A stretch of DNA of 64,000 bases from Methylobacterium oxalidis (GCF_007992195.1 NZ_BJZU01000050.1:26119-90118), one strand, 5' to 3'. Counted from the stretch's first letter, positions 46,211 through 57,554 are shown. Notes: generated by a model not told the origin, from the sequence alone. Numbers and translations are program-made.

Positions 46211-48112
46211 TCAGTACTCGCCGCCGATCGCGCGCCGGAAGGCGGCCTGGTTGACGCTGACGCCGGCCTTCTTCTGCACCTCGGCGATGTACTCGCCGAG
46301 GATGTCGTCGGCGAGCGCCGTGCGGAAGTTCGCCTCGATCGTCCTGTCGGTCGGGCTGCCCGGCACGTAGGCGGGCATCGTGGCCGAGGTGACCTTGAAC
46401 AGGATGCGCGACTCGCCCGAGGGGGCGGAGGCGGTCTTGTCCACGGAGGTCGCGAAGATACGGCCGACGACGTCGGCGTCGAGGTCGTCCTTCGACTGGT
46501 TGCGGGCGAGATCCGAGACCGTCTGGACGTTCAGGCCGACCGAGGCGGCCACGGCCTCCAGCGTCTCGCCCTTGTCGAGACGCTCCTGCAGCTCCCGCGC
46601 CTTCACGCCGAGCCGGTGCGTCACCTCCGCCGCCTTCCAGCCCGCCACGGCCTGGTCGCGGACCTCGGCGAGCGGCTTGTCGTGGGCGGGGTCGATCTTC
46701 GTCACGTCGAACCAGACGTAGCCGCCGGTCTTCGTGCGCAGCGGCTCGTTGTCGCCACCGATCTCGGAGCGGAACATCGCCGGCAGGGTCGTGTCGGGAT
46801 CGGGGATGCCGGCGACGGTCTGCCCGGCTGGGTCCTTGCCCTGGGCATCGATCGACTCGGCGGCGACCAAGGGCAGGCCGCGCTCTTTGGCGATCTCGGC
46901 GAGCGGCTTCGCGCCGGCGCGCTGGTCCTCGATGGCGTCGTGCACCGCGTCGATGTTGCTGCGTGCGCGCTGGTCGGCGATGGCCTTGCGGATCTCGGGC
47001 TCGACCTCGGCGAGCGGCTTGCGGCTCTCCGGCTCGATGGCGGTGACGCGCAGGAGCACGGTGCCGAAGCGGCCCTTCACGGGCTGGCTGACCGCCCCCT
47101 GCTGGAGCGCGAACGCTGCGTCGGCCACCGCCGGGTCGAACAATTCGGCCTTCGTCAGGGTGCCGAGGGACAGGCTCTTTGGGTCATTGCCGCGCTCGAT
47201 CGCGACCGCCTCGAACGGCTTCTCGCCGCTCTCGATCTGCTTGCGGGCGACCTCGGCCGCCGCCTCGTCCGGGAAGACGATCTGCTGGATGGTGCGGCGC
47301 TCGGGCGAGCCGAACCGGTCCCTCTCGCCGTCGTAGACCTTGCGGATCTCCTCATCGGTCACCGCCTCGGGCTTGGCCAGCGCGTCGGGGCTGAGGACGA
47401 GGAGGTTCACGCTGCGCCGCTCCGGCGCCCGGAAGCTCGCCTTGTTGGCCGAGTAGTAGCCTTCGAGCTCGGCGTCGGTCGGGGCGGGGATCTCGCCCGC
47501 CACGGAGGGCGGCAGCCGCAGGTAGGAGGCGGCGCGGCGCTCCGTCGAGTAGCGATGCACCGCCTCGCGCATCGCCTCCGGAACGTGGACGTCCGCGGCA
47601 ACCGCCTCGGCGAGCTGCAGGCGGGCGATCACGGCCCGCTGCTCGCGCACGAACAGCGCCTCGTTCAGCCCGGCTCGCTGCAGGGTCTGGTAGAACAGGG
47701 ACGGGTCGAACTTGCCCTCCGCGTTCTGGAAGGACTTCTCCTCGTGGATCGCCCGCAGCACCGCGGAGTCCGGTACGGACAGGCCGAGGTCGCGCGTCTT
47801 CTGGTCGAGGGAGGCTTCGGTCACGAGCTGCGACAGGACCTGCCGATCGAGGCCGAGCGCCCGCGCCTGGTCGGGTGTGAGGTTGCGGCGCAGCTGCGCC
47901 TGGTAGCGCTGCAGCTGGTTCTGGTAGGCGCTGCGCACCGCCTCGGCCGAGATCGGCGTCTTGCCGACCGTCGCGACGGTGTTGCTCGATCCGCCGCGGA
48001 AGAACTCCTCGACGCCGAAGATCGCGACGCCCGCGATCAGCAGCGTGAACACGATCGTCAGAACGATCTTGCCGAGCCAGTGCTGGCTGGCACTGCGCAT
48101 GTTCTGGAGCAT
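46211..48112 (-). CDS. ppiD: PpiD-like periplasmic folding chaperone / peptidyl-prolyl isomerase
   Basis: Inner-membrane-anchored periplasmic SurA/PpiD-type folding factor. The ATG at 48112 gives MLQNMRSASQHWLGKIVLTI and 633 residues, close to E. coli PpiD. One membrane anchor (KIVLTIVFTLLIAGVAIFGV) precedes a SurA-N-like domain (GKTPISAEAVRSAYQNQLQR), then parvulin-type rotamase regions (VNLLVLSPDAL; GRFGTVLLRVTAIEPESRKP) and a long C-terminal part. It is the first gene before trpE and diverges from tpiA (186-base gap). Confidence 0.93.
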   Translation of the reverse strand: MLQNMRSASQHWLGKIVLTIVFTLLIAGVAIFGVEEFFRGGSSNTVATVGKTPISAEAVRSAYQNQLQRYQAQLRRNLTPDQARALGLDRQVLSQLVTEASLDQKTRDLGLSVPDSAVLRAIHEEKSFQNAEGKFDPSLFYQTLQRAGLNEALFVREQRAVIARLQLAEAVAADVHVPEAMREAVHRYSTERRAASYLRLPPSVAGEIPAPTDAELEGYYSANKASFRAPERRSVNLLVLSPDALAKPEAVTDEEIRKVYDGERDRFGSPERRTIQQIVFPDEAAAEVARKQIESGEKPFEAVAIERGNDPKSLSLGTLTKAELFDPAVADAAFALQQGAVSQPVKGRFGTVLLRVTAIEPESRKPLAEVEPEIRKAIADQRARSNIDAVHDAIEDQRAGAKPLAEIAKERGLPLVAAESIDAQGKDPAGQTVAGIPDPDTTLPAMFRSEIGGDNEPLRTKTGGYVWFDVTKIDPAHDKPLAEVRDQAVAGWKAAEVTHRLGVKARELQERLDKGETLEAVAASVGLNVQTVSDLARNQSKDDLDADVVGRIFATSVDKTASAPSGESRILFKVTSATMPAYVPGSPTDRTIEANFRTALADDILGEYIAEVQKKAGVSVNQAAFRRAIGGEY

Positions 48113-48298
48113 CGGGACACGGGCCTGTCTGTGGTCGCGCCCGCGCGGGCGGCGCTCGCGGCGGGCGGGTCGTGTTATAGAAATCGCGGTTGCCCGCGAT
48201 AGACCATCCGGGGGCGTCAGCAAAGGGCACGCACCGTTTGCACGCCCAAGCTTGCTCTGGTAGGCCCCGGCAACCGTTGCGTACAGCGAAGGACACCG

Positions 48299-49060
48299 AT
48301 GACACGGCAGGGACGGCGCCCTCTGGTTGCAGGCAACTGGAAGATGAACGGGACCCGCAGCTCGGTCGCCGTGGTCGAGGAGGTCCGCCGAGGGCTGACG
48401 CCGGCCCTCACCGAGCGGATCGACCTGCTGATCTGCCCGCCCTCCACGCTGATCGCCTCCTGCGTCGCCGCTTCCTACGGCTCCAACATCGCGATCGGCG
48501 GGCAGAACCTGCACGCCAAGCCGAGCGGCGCCTTCACGGGCTCGATCTCGGCCGAGATGCTGGCCGACCTCGGCGCGACCTACGTCATCGTCGGGCATTC
48601 CGAACGGCGCGCCTACCATCACGAGACCGACGACGGCGTCCACGCCAAGGCGCTCGCCGCCCGGCGGGCGGGCTTGTGCGGGATCATCTGCGTCGGCGAG
48701 ACGAAGGACGAGCGCGAGGAGGGCCGGACCCTCGACATCGTGCGCGCCCAGCTCGGCATCGGCGTGCCGAAGGGCGCGACGGGCGCCGACACGGTCATCG
48801 CCTACGAGCCGGTCTGGGCGATTGGCACCGGGCTGACCCCGACGCCCAGCGACATCGCCGAGGTGCACGCCTCGCTCCGCGAGATGCTGGAGCGGCTGGT
48901 CGGCCCCGAGGCCGCGCGCATCCGCATCCTCTACGGCGGCTCGGTGAAGCCCGCCAACGCCCGCGAGCTGATGGCGGTCGAGAACGTCGACGGGGCGCTC
49001 GTGGGCGGCGCGAGCCTCGTGGCCGAGGACTTCCTGGGCATCGCCGCGGCCTACGCCTGA
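48299..49060 (+). CDS. tpiA: Triosephosphate isomerase
   Basis: Interconverts dihydroxyacetone phosphate and glyceraldehyde 3-phosphate. The 253-residue TIM barrel has its three key residues: Lys15 in GNWKMNG, His100 in VGHSERR and Glu170 in [11 protein letters not shown]. The phosphate-binding loops [10 protein letters not shown] and GALVGGASL are present. secG follows, a common neighbour. Confidence 0.98.
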   Translation: MTRQGRRPLVAGNWKMNGTRSSVAVVEEVRRGLTPALTERIDLLICPPSTLIASCVAASYGSNIAIGGQNLHAKPSGAFTGSISAEMLADLGATYVIVGHSERRAYHHETDDGVHAKALAARRAGLCGIICVGETKDEREEGRTLDIVRAQLGIGVPKGATGADTVIAYEPVWAIGTGLTPTPSDIAEVHASLREMLERLVGPEAARIRILYGGSVKPANARELMAVENVDGALVGGASLVAEDFLGIAAAYA

Positions 49061-49217
49061 GCCCTTCCGGGAGCCCGCGCCACGCGGTTGCGCGGTTGGC
49101 GGCAGGGCATATCTGGTGTAATGGCGCGCGACATCAGGGCCGATGCCTCGCCGCGTCGGCCCGGCGCGTTTTGGCGACCCCGACCGTCGGGTGGCGCACG
49201 CCGCCTCTGGAATTCTG

Positions 49218-49655
49218 ATGCAGACCGTCCTGATCGTCGTTCATCTTCTCATCGTGCTGGCGCTCATCGCCGTCGTGCTGCTGCAGCGCTCCGAGGGCGG
49301 CCTCGGCCTCGGCGGCGGCGGCAGCGGCGGCGTCTCCGGCTTCATGACCGGGCGCGGTCAGGCCAACGCCCTGACCCGGGCGACGGCGATCCTCGCCGCC
49401 CTGTTCTTCGCCACCAGCATGACGCTGGCCGTGATGTCGCACCGGGGCGCTGCGCCGAAGTCGATTCTCGAGGGCGCCGGAACGACCCAGCCGGCGCAGC
49501 CCGCCCCGAACGCCGACAACCTGCTCGACACGCTCCGCCGCCAGGGCGGCGGCGAGGGGGCCGCGCAGCCTGCTCCCGCAGCGCCGGCGGCACCCGCGCC
49601 CGCCGCGCCTGCACCGGCGCCGTCCGGGCCGCCCGACGCACCGCAATCGCGCTGA
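49218..49655 (+). CDS. secG: Preprotein translocase subunit SecG
   Basis: Small membrane subunit of the SecYEG channel. The ATG at 49218 (MQTVLIVVHLLIVLALIAVV) begins with the first membrane segment; the second is around residues 55-75 (ATAILAALFFATSMTLAVM). The cytoplasmic loop LLQRSEGGLGLGGGGSGGVS with GFMTGRG is typical. The 145-residue length includes a Pro/Ala-rich tail of about 60 residues, often seen in alphaproteobacterial SecG. It lies between tpiA and pyrG. Confidence 0.95.
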   Translation: MQTVLIVVHLLIVLALIAVVLLQRSEGGLGLGGGGSGGVSGFMTGRGQANALTRATAILAALFFATSMTLAVMSHRGAAPKSILEGAGTTQPAQPAPNADNLLDTLRRQGGGEGAAQPAPAAPAAPAPAAPAPAPSGPPDAPQSR

Positions 49656-49660
49656 GCGCG

Positions 49661-49678
49661 GGACGGCCCGTACCGTCC
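49661..49678 (+). terminator. Weak hairpin after secG
   Basis: GGACGG and CCGTCC form a 6-bp stem with the loop CCCGTA, 5 bases after the secG stop. It could terminate transcription ahead of pyrG, but it is short and has no U-run. Confidence 0.4.
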
Positions 49679-49824
49679 GGCGCCGGCGTCGGCCTCCGGG
49701 AACCTGCCGACGTCGGTTGAGAAATATCCTTCCCGTTCAAGGCCGTAACCTCGCGTTGCGCGTTCCACAAGGATCGCGCGCCGCGGGCGTTTTGCGGTTT
49801 GGCAAATCACCGAGCATTCGTTAA

Positions 49825-51465
<1,641 letters not shown>

Positions 51466-51547
51466 GCCCGGGCTGCGACGCTGCGTCGTCGCGCGCGGGC
51501 CGGGGGCCGGTTGGGTTTCGGCGCGGTCGAGCCTAAATCTCCGTTCC

Positions 51548-52000
51548 GTGACCGAGATCCTGTTCTACCACATGCAGCGCCAGCCCCTGGAGAAGGTGCT
51601 GCCCAACCTCCTCGAGCGCTCGCTGGAGCGGAAGTGGCGCGCTGCGGTGCAGGCCGCAAGCGAGGAGCGCCTGCAGGCCATCGACGACCAGCTCTGGACC
51701 TACAGCGACGACAGCTTCCTGCCCCACGGCACCGACCGCGACGCCGACGCGGCGATCCAGCCTGTGGTGCTGACGCTGCGCGAGACGAACCCAAACACCG
51801 CCTCGATCCGGTTCCTCGTGGAGGGGGCCGACCTACCGCCGGACCCCGGCTCGTACGAGCGCATCTGCATCCTGTTCGACGGGACCGACCAGGACGCGCT
51901 CCTGCGCGCCCGGGAGCAGTGGCGCGAGGCGAAGGAGGGCGGCCACACGGTCGCCTACTGGCAGCAGGACGATAGCGGGCGCTGGCAGAAGAAGGCCTGA
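51548..52000 (+). CDS. holC: DNA polymerase III subunit chi
   Basis: Clamp-loader accessory subunit that contacts single-strand binding protein. The 150-residue protein starts at a GTG (TEILFYHMQRQPLEKVLPNL) and shows the HolC pattern: LLERSLERKWRAAVQAASEE, LDDQLWTYSDDSFLPHG-type IDDQLWTYSDDSFLPHG, and later RICILFDGTDQDALLRAREQ. No HolD partner is seen nearby. The gene lies 82 bases after pyrG; HolC is often beside pepA in other groups, which is not the case here. Confidence 0.93.
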   Translation: MTEILFYHMQRQPLEKVLPNLLERSLERKWRAAVQAASEERLQAIDDQLWTYSDDSFLPHGTDRDADAAIQPVVLTLRETNPNTASIRFLVEGADLPPDPGSYERICILFDGTDQDALLRAREQWREAKEGGHTVAYWQQDDSGRWQKKA

Positions 52001-52047
52001 GGCCCATCAGTCGAGAACCGCGCTCCGCCGCGGCACGGAGGAACGCC

Positions 52048-53637
52048 ATGACGCGCTTCACAGCCCTCGCCACGGTGCTGGCCCTCGTCCTCGCCGCGCC
52101 GGCCCCGCTCCGGGCCGAGGCGGTGCCGCAGGGCGGCCCGCCGCAGCGCCAGGCCGAGCAGCGCGGGCCGGAGGGGCGAAAGCTGCCGCCGGATGCGACG
52201 ACCGAGCACAGCGTCACCCTGCCGGACGGGCGCACGCTCGCCTTCACGGCGGTGGCCGGCAGCCTGCCCCTCGTCGACGAGGCGGGCAAGCTCCAGGCCG
52301 AGATCGCCTACATCGCCTTCACGCGGCCGGCCCGCCAGGGCGAGGCGGAGCGCCCGGTGACCTTCGCCCTCAACGGCGGGCCCGGCGCAGCGTCGGCCTA
52401 TCTCAACATCGGGGCGATCGGGCCCTGGCGCCTGCCCGCGGACGGGGCCAGCATCAGCCCCTCGCAGCCCGTCGCGCTGGTGCCGAACGACGGGACCTGG
52501 CTCGACTTCACCGACCTCGTCTTCATCGACCCGGTCGGCACCGGCTACAGCCGCGCCGCCGACGGCGACGCCAAGAAGTACTGGAGCATCGATTCCGACG
52601 CCTCCGTGCTCGCCGCCGCCATCGCCCGCTACCTGCGCGCCAACGAGCGGATGGGCGCGCCGAAATTCTTCGTCGGCGAGAGCTACGGCGGCTTCCGCGG
52701 GCCGCTGATCGCCTCGAAGCTGCAGGAGGACGTGGGCGTCGGCCTCTCCGGCATGGTCCTGCTCTCGCCGGTCCTCGATTTCGGCTGGCTGCAGCCCGCG
52801 CGCACCAACCCCTGGGGCTACGTCACGCGGCTCCCGTCCTTCGCTGCCGCCGCCCTGGAACGCCGCGGCACCGTGCCGACCCGCGGCAATCTCGCCGAGG
52901 CCGAGAACTACGCGACGGGCGCCTACCTGACCGACCTCCTGAAGGGGCCGGGCGACGCCGAGGCGGTGTCGCGCCTGTCCGACCGGGTCGCCGCGCTGGC
53001 GGGCCTCGATCCCGCCTTCGTGCGCGCGCAGGCCGGACGGCTGACCTCGCACAGCGTGCAGCGGGAGATCGACCGGCGCGCGGGCCGGGTCGCGAGCGCC
53101 TACGATACCGGCGTCACGGGTTGGGACCCGGAGCCGAACGCACCGCATTCGGGCTTCGAGGACCCGCTGCTCACCGCCATCCAGGCGCCGCTGACGAGTG
53201 CGATGATCGACCTCTACGGCAAGCGCCTGAACTGGCGCGTGCCGAACATGCGCTACGAACTCCTCAGCGGCGCGGTGAACCGCGGCTGGAGCTGGGGCGG
53301 CGGCCGCAGCGCGCCGGAATCGGTCGGTGCCCTGCGCGGCGTGCTGGCGCTCGACGGCAATTTCCGCGTCCTCGTCGCCCACGGCTTCACCGACCTGGTG
53401 ACGCCCTACTTCACCTCGAAGCTGATCATCGACCAGATGCCGAGCTACGGGCCCGAGAAGCGCCTGAGCCTCGCCGTGTACCCGGGCGGCCACATGTTCT
53501 ACTCGCGCCCCGATGCCCGCGCCGCGTTCCGGCAGGACGTGTCCGACCTCTACGCGTCGGCGCTCAAGGCGCGGGCGAGCGCCCCGCAGCCTCAAGGGGC
53601 GCGGCCGACGAACGAGACGCACAAGGACATGCCGTGA
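52048..53637 (+). CDS. Peptidase S10 (serine carboxypeptidase-like) protein
   Basis: Secreted serine carboxypeptidase-like alpha/beta hydrolase of 529 residues. A signal peptide is clear (RFTALATVLALVLAAPAPLRAEA). The catalytic triad of family S10 is visible: Ser in VGESYGGFRGP, Asp in AHGFTDLVTPYFTSK and His in VYPGGHMFYSR. The oxyanion loop LNGGPGAASAYLNIGAIGP matches the family. The natural substrate is unknown. Its stop overlaps a lipoprotein gene. Confidence 0.92.
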   Translation: MTRFTALATVLALVLAAPAPLRAEAVPQGGPPQRQAEQRGPEGRKLPPDATTEHSVTLPDGRTLAFTAVAGSLPLVDEAGKLQAEIAYIAFTRPARQGEAERPVTFALNGGPGAASAYLNIGAIGPWRLPADGASISPSQPVALVPNDGTWLDFTDLVFIDPVGTGYSRAADGDAKKYWSIDSDASVLAAAIARYLRANERMGAPKFFVGESYGGFRGPLIASKLQEDVGVGLSGMVLLSPVLDFGWLQPARTNPWGYVTRLPSFAAAALERRGTVPTRGNLAEAENYATGAYLTDLLKGPGDAEAVSRLSDRVAALAGLDPAFVRAQAGRLTSHSVQREIDRRAGRVASAYDTGVTGWDPEPNAPHSGFEDPLLTAIQAPLTSAMIDLYGKRLNWRVPNMRYELLSGAVNRGWSWGGGRSAPESVGALRGVLALDGNFRVLVAHGFTDLVTPYFTSKLIIDQMPSYGPEKRLSLAVYPGGHMFYSRPDARAAFRQDVSDLYASALKARASAPQPQGARPTNETHKDMP

Positions 53638-54014
53638 GCCGAACCGCCGCCCGCCCGTTCCTGCTGGCCCTCCTCCTCGCCTCCGGCCTCGCGGCCTGCC
53701 AGAGCACGGAGCGCGCCGCGCCCCCGCCGCCATCGAGCCCTGCGAGGCCGGTGCCGCCTCCCGCCGCGCCCGCGTTCAGCGGGCCCGTCCTCGGGCCGGA
53801 CGGGCAGTGCAGCGGCCCGGCCCCGGCCACGGCCGCGGCGATCGAGCCGGGGATCGGCGAGTGCGACCTCGTGCGGCTCAAGGGCAAGCCGCCGACCGAC
53901 GTCCTCCTCGGCGAGGGCCGGGCGGGACGCGAGGTTCAGGTTCTCTACAACGAGCCCGGCGCCAAGGAACTCTACTTCTTCGTCAACAACCGGCTCGACC
54001 GGATCGTCCGGTAA
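53634..54014 (+). CDS. Small putative lipoprotein
   Basis: A 126-residue protein starting at a GTG that overlaps the S10 peptidase stop (GTGA). The N-terminus has a lipoprotein signal, ARPFLLALLLASGLAAC with lipobox LAAC. A Pro/Ala-rich linker follows, then a small conserved-looking domain (ECDLVRLKGKPPTDVLLGEG, EVQVLYNEPGAKELYFFVNN) that resembles short SmpA/BamE-like periplasmic modules, but I cannot assign it with confidence. Coupling suggests it acts with the S10 enzyme or is simply co-expressed. Confidence 0.78.
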   Translation: MSRTAARPFLLALLLASGLAACQSTERAAPPPPSSPARPVPPPAAPAFSGPVLGPDGQCSGPAPATAAAIEPGIGECDLVRLKGKPPTDVLLGEGRAGREVQVLYNEPGAKELYFFVNNRLDRIVR

Positions 54015-54016
54015 GG

Positions 54017-55816
54017 TCAGCGCACCCGCCAGACCTTCAGGAAGGTGCCGGGCACGTCCAGGGGCTCGAGCCAGCCGGCGCTTGCCCCGCCCTCTGCGAG
54101 GCGTGTCGCGAAGGCCGTCTCGGGCCCGGTGTCGGGGGCAGGCTGCCCTGGGCAGGCGACCACGTAGGTGATGCCGCGCGCCCCGGCGTGGCGGCGCAGG
54201 TCAGCCTCGCTGCCGCCGAGGCTCTCGATGCCGGCGGTGAGCCCGGTGAGCGCCCGGTGATAGGGCGCGGCGACGATCGCGTGCGGCGTGTGCAGGAGGA
54301 TCGCCGGCCCCATCCGGATGAGGGCGAGCATCGTTCCGGGCGGCAGCTGGGCGAGCGGCGCCACCGCGGCAGGCGTCAGGCAGCGCAGGGCCGTCTCGCC
54401 CCGCTCCTCCGCCTCGAGCGGGTGCAGGAGCGCGGCGGCGAAGAAGGGAAGCGTCCAGACCGAGCTGATGAGGCCGACCGCCATCGCGGCGACGCCGAGC
54501 CGCCGCGCGACCGAGACGCCGGCCTCGCCCGCCAGCGCGACGGCCCGCGCGAAGACCGGCGCCGCGACGAGCGGCAGGAGGCCCATCGGGATGTAGGTGC
54601 CTCGGAATTGGAAGGCGCCGATGACGAGGCCGGGCCACAGGAACAGGGCCGCGACCAGGAAGTAGCGCCGCCGCTCCGGCGCGCCGCGACGCGCCTGCCA
54701 GGCGGCGACGAGAGCGGCGAGCAGCAGAGCCGGGAAGAAGGCGACGATCTCCCAGCGCCCGGATTCGAGGAAGGTGGCGAGCGGCGTCATCTCGTTGACG
54801 GTGTGAAGCCATTTGTCTTTCACGAGCTGCGGCATGCCGGTGAAAGGGCCCCCGAGGCAGGCTGGGTAGAGCGCGACGAAGCCCGCGACGACGAGCCCGC
54901 CGAGGATCCCCGCGAAGCCGAGGCGCGCGGCGGGCGTGGCGAGCCGCGCGTCGGCGGCGGCGCAGGCGAGGGCGGTGAGGCCGCCGCCCACGGCGAGCCA
55001 GAGCCAGGGCGGCGAGAGCGCGTCGCAGGCGGCCACGGACCAGAGATGCGGCGCGGTCTGGAGCGCGAAGAGCGGCGGCGCGCAGAGGGCGAGGACGGCG
55101 CCGAAGCCGACGAAGGCGGGCAGGCGCTCGCGGCCGAGCCGCACCCAGTCGAGCATCAGGAACAGCGCCGCGACCGCGATGAAGGGCAGCGCTTCGAGGC
55201 CGACCGCCAGGGAGAGGGCGGTCGCGGCGCCCGCCGCCGCGCCGGCCCGGCCGCCGCCGTGCGCGAGACAGAGCGCGAGGCCGAGCATCGCGATGAGCTG
55301 CACGTTGTGATGGTCGACCCGTCCCGGTGCGAACTGGAGCGTCAGTCCGAGCGTCTGGAGGGCAGCCACGATCGCCAGGATGGCGGTGAGCGTCCCGAAA
55401 TGCGCGCGCACGCCGCGGTAGAGGAGGCAGGCGAAGACCGCGAAGAGGCTCGGCGGCCAGAAGGCCGCGGTGACGCCGAGGGCCAGATGCTGCCCGAGGA
55501 GCGGCGTGAGCAGCCAGAGCAGGGCCGCCAGCGGCGCGTCGACGAGGCGCGACCAGTGGCTCGGCACACCCTCCGGCGGCACGAAGCGGTACTGCGTGTT
55601 GTCGAACCAGCCCTGGCCCATCACGAGATCGCGGACCTCGACGAGGCGCATGGCGTCGTCGGTGTCGCGGACGGCGACCTGCGCGATCGTCGCCGGAATG
55701 TCGGCCAGCCAGTTCAGGGTGAGGGCCGAGACCGCGACGAGGAGCCAGGCGAGGAGGTTCGGGCTCAGCCGCGCCGGCCGGGCGGCTTCGAGGTCGGGGG
55801 ATGCGGCGCTCAGCAC
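54017..55816 (-). CDS. Multi-pass membrane protein, possible GT-C glycosyltransferase
   Basis: A 599-residue inner-membrane protein with about 11-13 hydrophobic segments. After the first membrane helix an acidic loop reads AQVAVRDTDDAMRLVEVRDL, then GWFDNTQYRF. A later loop contains APGRVDHHNVQLI. Acidic first-loop residues and polytopic layout recall GT-C enzymes that use polyprenyl-linked sugars, such as ArnT, PMT or STT3. The family could not be named precisely. It is convergent with the lipoprotein gene (2 bases apart) and divergent from the FAD oxidoreductase. Confidence 0.72.
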   Translation of the reverse strand: MLSAASPDLEAARPARLSPNLLAWLLVAVSALTLNWLADIPATIAQVAVRDTDDAMRLVEVRDLVMGQGWFDNTQYRFVPPEGVPSHWSRLVDAPLAALLWLLTPLLGQHLALGVTAAFWPPSLFAVFACLLYRGVRAHFGTLTAILAIVAALQTLGLTLQFAPGRVDHHNVQLIAMLGLALCLAHGGGRAGAAAGAATALSLAVGLEALPFIAVAALFLMLDWVRLGRERLPAFVGFGAVLALCAPPLFALQTAPHLWSVAACDALSPPWLWLAVGGGLTALACAAADARLATPAARLGFAGILGGLVVAGFVALYPACLGGPFTGMPQLVKDKWLHTVNEMTPLATFLESGRWEIVAFFPALLLAALVAAWQARRGAPERRRYFLVAALFLWPGLVIGAFQFRGTYIPMGLLPLVAAPVFARAVALAGEAGVSVARRLGVAAMAVGLISSVWTLPFFAAALLHPLEAEERGETALRCLTPAAVAPLAQLPPGTMLALIRMGPAILLHTPHAIVAAPYHRALTGLTAGIESLGGSEADLRRHAGARGITYVVACPGQPAPDTGPETAFATRLAEGGASAGWLEPLDVPGTFLKVWRVR

Positions 55817-56041
55817 GGTCCGCGCCCCACGCGTGTCTCGAACGTAGCCATGCGGCGCCCCGGGGAGCCTCCGTGATCCTTGGGCGCGATCCTAGCGGGT
55901 CCGGGTTAAGCTCCCGTCAACCCTGCCGAAAGCGCGACGCCCGTGCGCGCCGCAGAGCTTCCTTAACCATCCGCCCTGCAAGCTTGCTGCCAAACCGCGC
56001 CGTCTCGGCGCGCGGGCGGGGGCCCGATGCCGGAGCAGGGA

Positions 56042-57544
56042 ATGAGCTACCACACCGAGACGCTGGTCATCGGCGCCGGTCCCGCCGGGCTCACGGCCGG
56101 ATACCTCCTGTCGAAGCACGGGCGCGACGTGACCGTGCTGGAGCGCGATCCGCACCAGGTCGGCGGCATCAGCCGCACCGTGTCGCATCGGGGCTACCTG
56201 TTCGACATCGGCGGCCACCGCTTCTTCTCGAAGTCGAAGGCGGTGGTCGACCTCTGGGACGAGATCCTGCCCGACGACTTCATCGACCGGCCGCGCTTGT
56301 CGCGGATCTACTACAAGGGCCGGTACTACGCCTACCCGCTCAAGGCGTTCGAGGCGCTGCGAAATCTCGGCCTCCTGCAGAGCGCCGCCTGCGTCGCCTC
56401 CTACCTCTACGCCCGGGCGCGGCCGATCCCGAAGCCGCGGAGCTTCCACGACTGGGTGCGCAACCAGTTCGGCGAGCGCCTGTTCTCGATCTTCTTCAAG
56501 ACCTACACCGAGAAAGTCTGGGGCATGTCCTGCGACGCGATCTCGGCCGACTGGGCGGCTCAGCGCATCAAGGGCCTCGACCTCGGCGCGGCCATCCGCG
56601 ACGCGCTCACCCGCTCGCTCGGGCTGAAGGCGAGGGCGAAGCCCGGCGAGCCGGTGATCAAGACGCTGATCGAGTCGTTCCGATACCCCCGGCGCGGCCC
56701 CGGCATGATGTGGGAGGCTGCCGCCGCCAAGATCGCCCGGCAGGGCGGCCGGGTGCTGCTCGACCGCGGGGTCGACGGCCTCAGCTACGACGCGCCGACC
56801 GGCGTCTGGACGGTCTCGGTGCTGCGCGGCGACGGCTCGCGCGAGACCTACACGGCCCGCAACGTGATCTCCTCCGCGCCGGTGCGGGAACTCGTCGAGG
56901 CGATCAAGCCGCGCCCGATCAGCACGTTCCACGCCCGCGCCCTCCAGTACCGCGACTTCCTCACCGTGGCGCTGATCGCGCGCGCCCGGCACGAGTTCCC
57001 CGACAACTGGATCTACATCCACGACCCCTCCGTGCAGGTCGGCCGCGTGCAGAACTTCCGCTCGTGGTCGCCCGAGATGGTGCCGGATCCCGCCTTCACC
57101 TGCCTCGGCCTCGAGTATTTCTGCTTCGAGGGCGACGGCCTCTGGAACGCGCCCGACGCCGACCTCGTGGCGCTGGCAAAGCGCGAGATCGGCCGGATCG
57201 GCCTCGTGGCGCCGGAGGACGTAGTCGATGCCTGCGTGGTGCGCCAGCCGAAGGCGTACCCGGTCTACGACGAGGATTACCGGCAGAACGTCGCGATGGT
57301 GCGGATGGAACTGGAGCGGGACTTCCCGACCCTGCATCTCGTCGGTCGCAACGGCATGCACAAGTACAACAACCAGGATCACGCGATGATGACCGCGATG
57401 CTCACCGTCGAGAACATTCTCGCGGGCCATCGCCGCCACGACATCTGGCGCGTCAACGAGGACGCCGAGTACACCGAGGCCGGTGTTTCCGGTGCCGACG
57501 AGGCGCTCGGCAGCGAGCGCCTCGTGCCGCGCAAGGTCGCCTGA
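56042..57544 (+). CDS. FAD-dependent oxidoreductase (UDP-galactopyranose-mutase/protoporphyrinogen-oxidase-like)
   Basis: A 500-residue flavoprotein. The ATG at 56042 is preceded by GGAG and is preferred; an ATG at 56027 adds five residues. The FAD-binding fingerprint VIGAGPAGLTAGYLLSKHGR and the GG doublet VGGISRTVSHRGYLFDIGGH are clear. RFFSKSKAV, YYKGRYYAYPLKAFEA, FKTYTEKVWG and the C-terminal HLVGRNGMHKYNNQDHAMM are typical of a COG1232-like group often found in polysaccharide loci. The reaction is unknown: mutase, dehydrogenase or desaturase are possible. It is monocistronic, convergent with the GNAT gene. Confidence 0.85.
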   Translation: MSYHTETLVIGAGPAGLTAGYLLSKHGRDVTVLERDPHQVGGISRTVSHRGYLFDIGGHRFFSKSKAVVDLWDEILPDDFIDRPRLSRIYYKGRYYAYPLKAFEALRNLGLLQSAACVASYLYARARPIPKPRSFHDWVRNQFGERLFSIFFKTYTEKVWGMSCDAISADWAAQRIKGLDLGAAIRDALTRSLGLKARAKPGEPVIKTLIESFRYPRRGPGMMWEAAAAKIARQGGRVLLDRGVDGLSYDAPTGVWTVSVLRGDGSRETYTARNVISSAPVRELVEAIKPRPISTFHARALQYRDFLTVALIARARHEFPDNWIYIHDPSVQVGRVQNFRSWSPEMVPDPAFTCLGLEYFCFEGDGLWNAPDADLVALAKREIGRIGLVAPEDVVDACVVRQPKAYPVYDEDYRQNVAMVRMELERDFPTLHLVGRNGMHKYNNQDHAMMTAMLTVENILAGHRRHDIWRVNEDAEYTEAGVSGADEALGSERLVPRKVA

Positions 57545-57554
57545 AGAACTCCGG

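Noticed and set aside
42836..48202. An open frame of nearly 1,800 codons on the plus strand.
   Set aside because: It runs antisense to trpE and ppiD after covering the chemoreceptor N-terminus; the translated part has low-complexity Arg/Gly/His content typical of GC-rich shadow frames. Only its first 60 codons (chemoreceptor start) are real.
49061..49217. A possible tRNA gene between tpiA and secG, a place where tRNA genes occur in other bacteria.
   Set aside because: No cloverleaf, T-loop GTTCGA-like segment or acceptor stem could be built.
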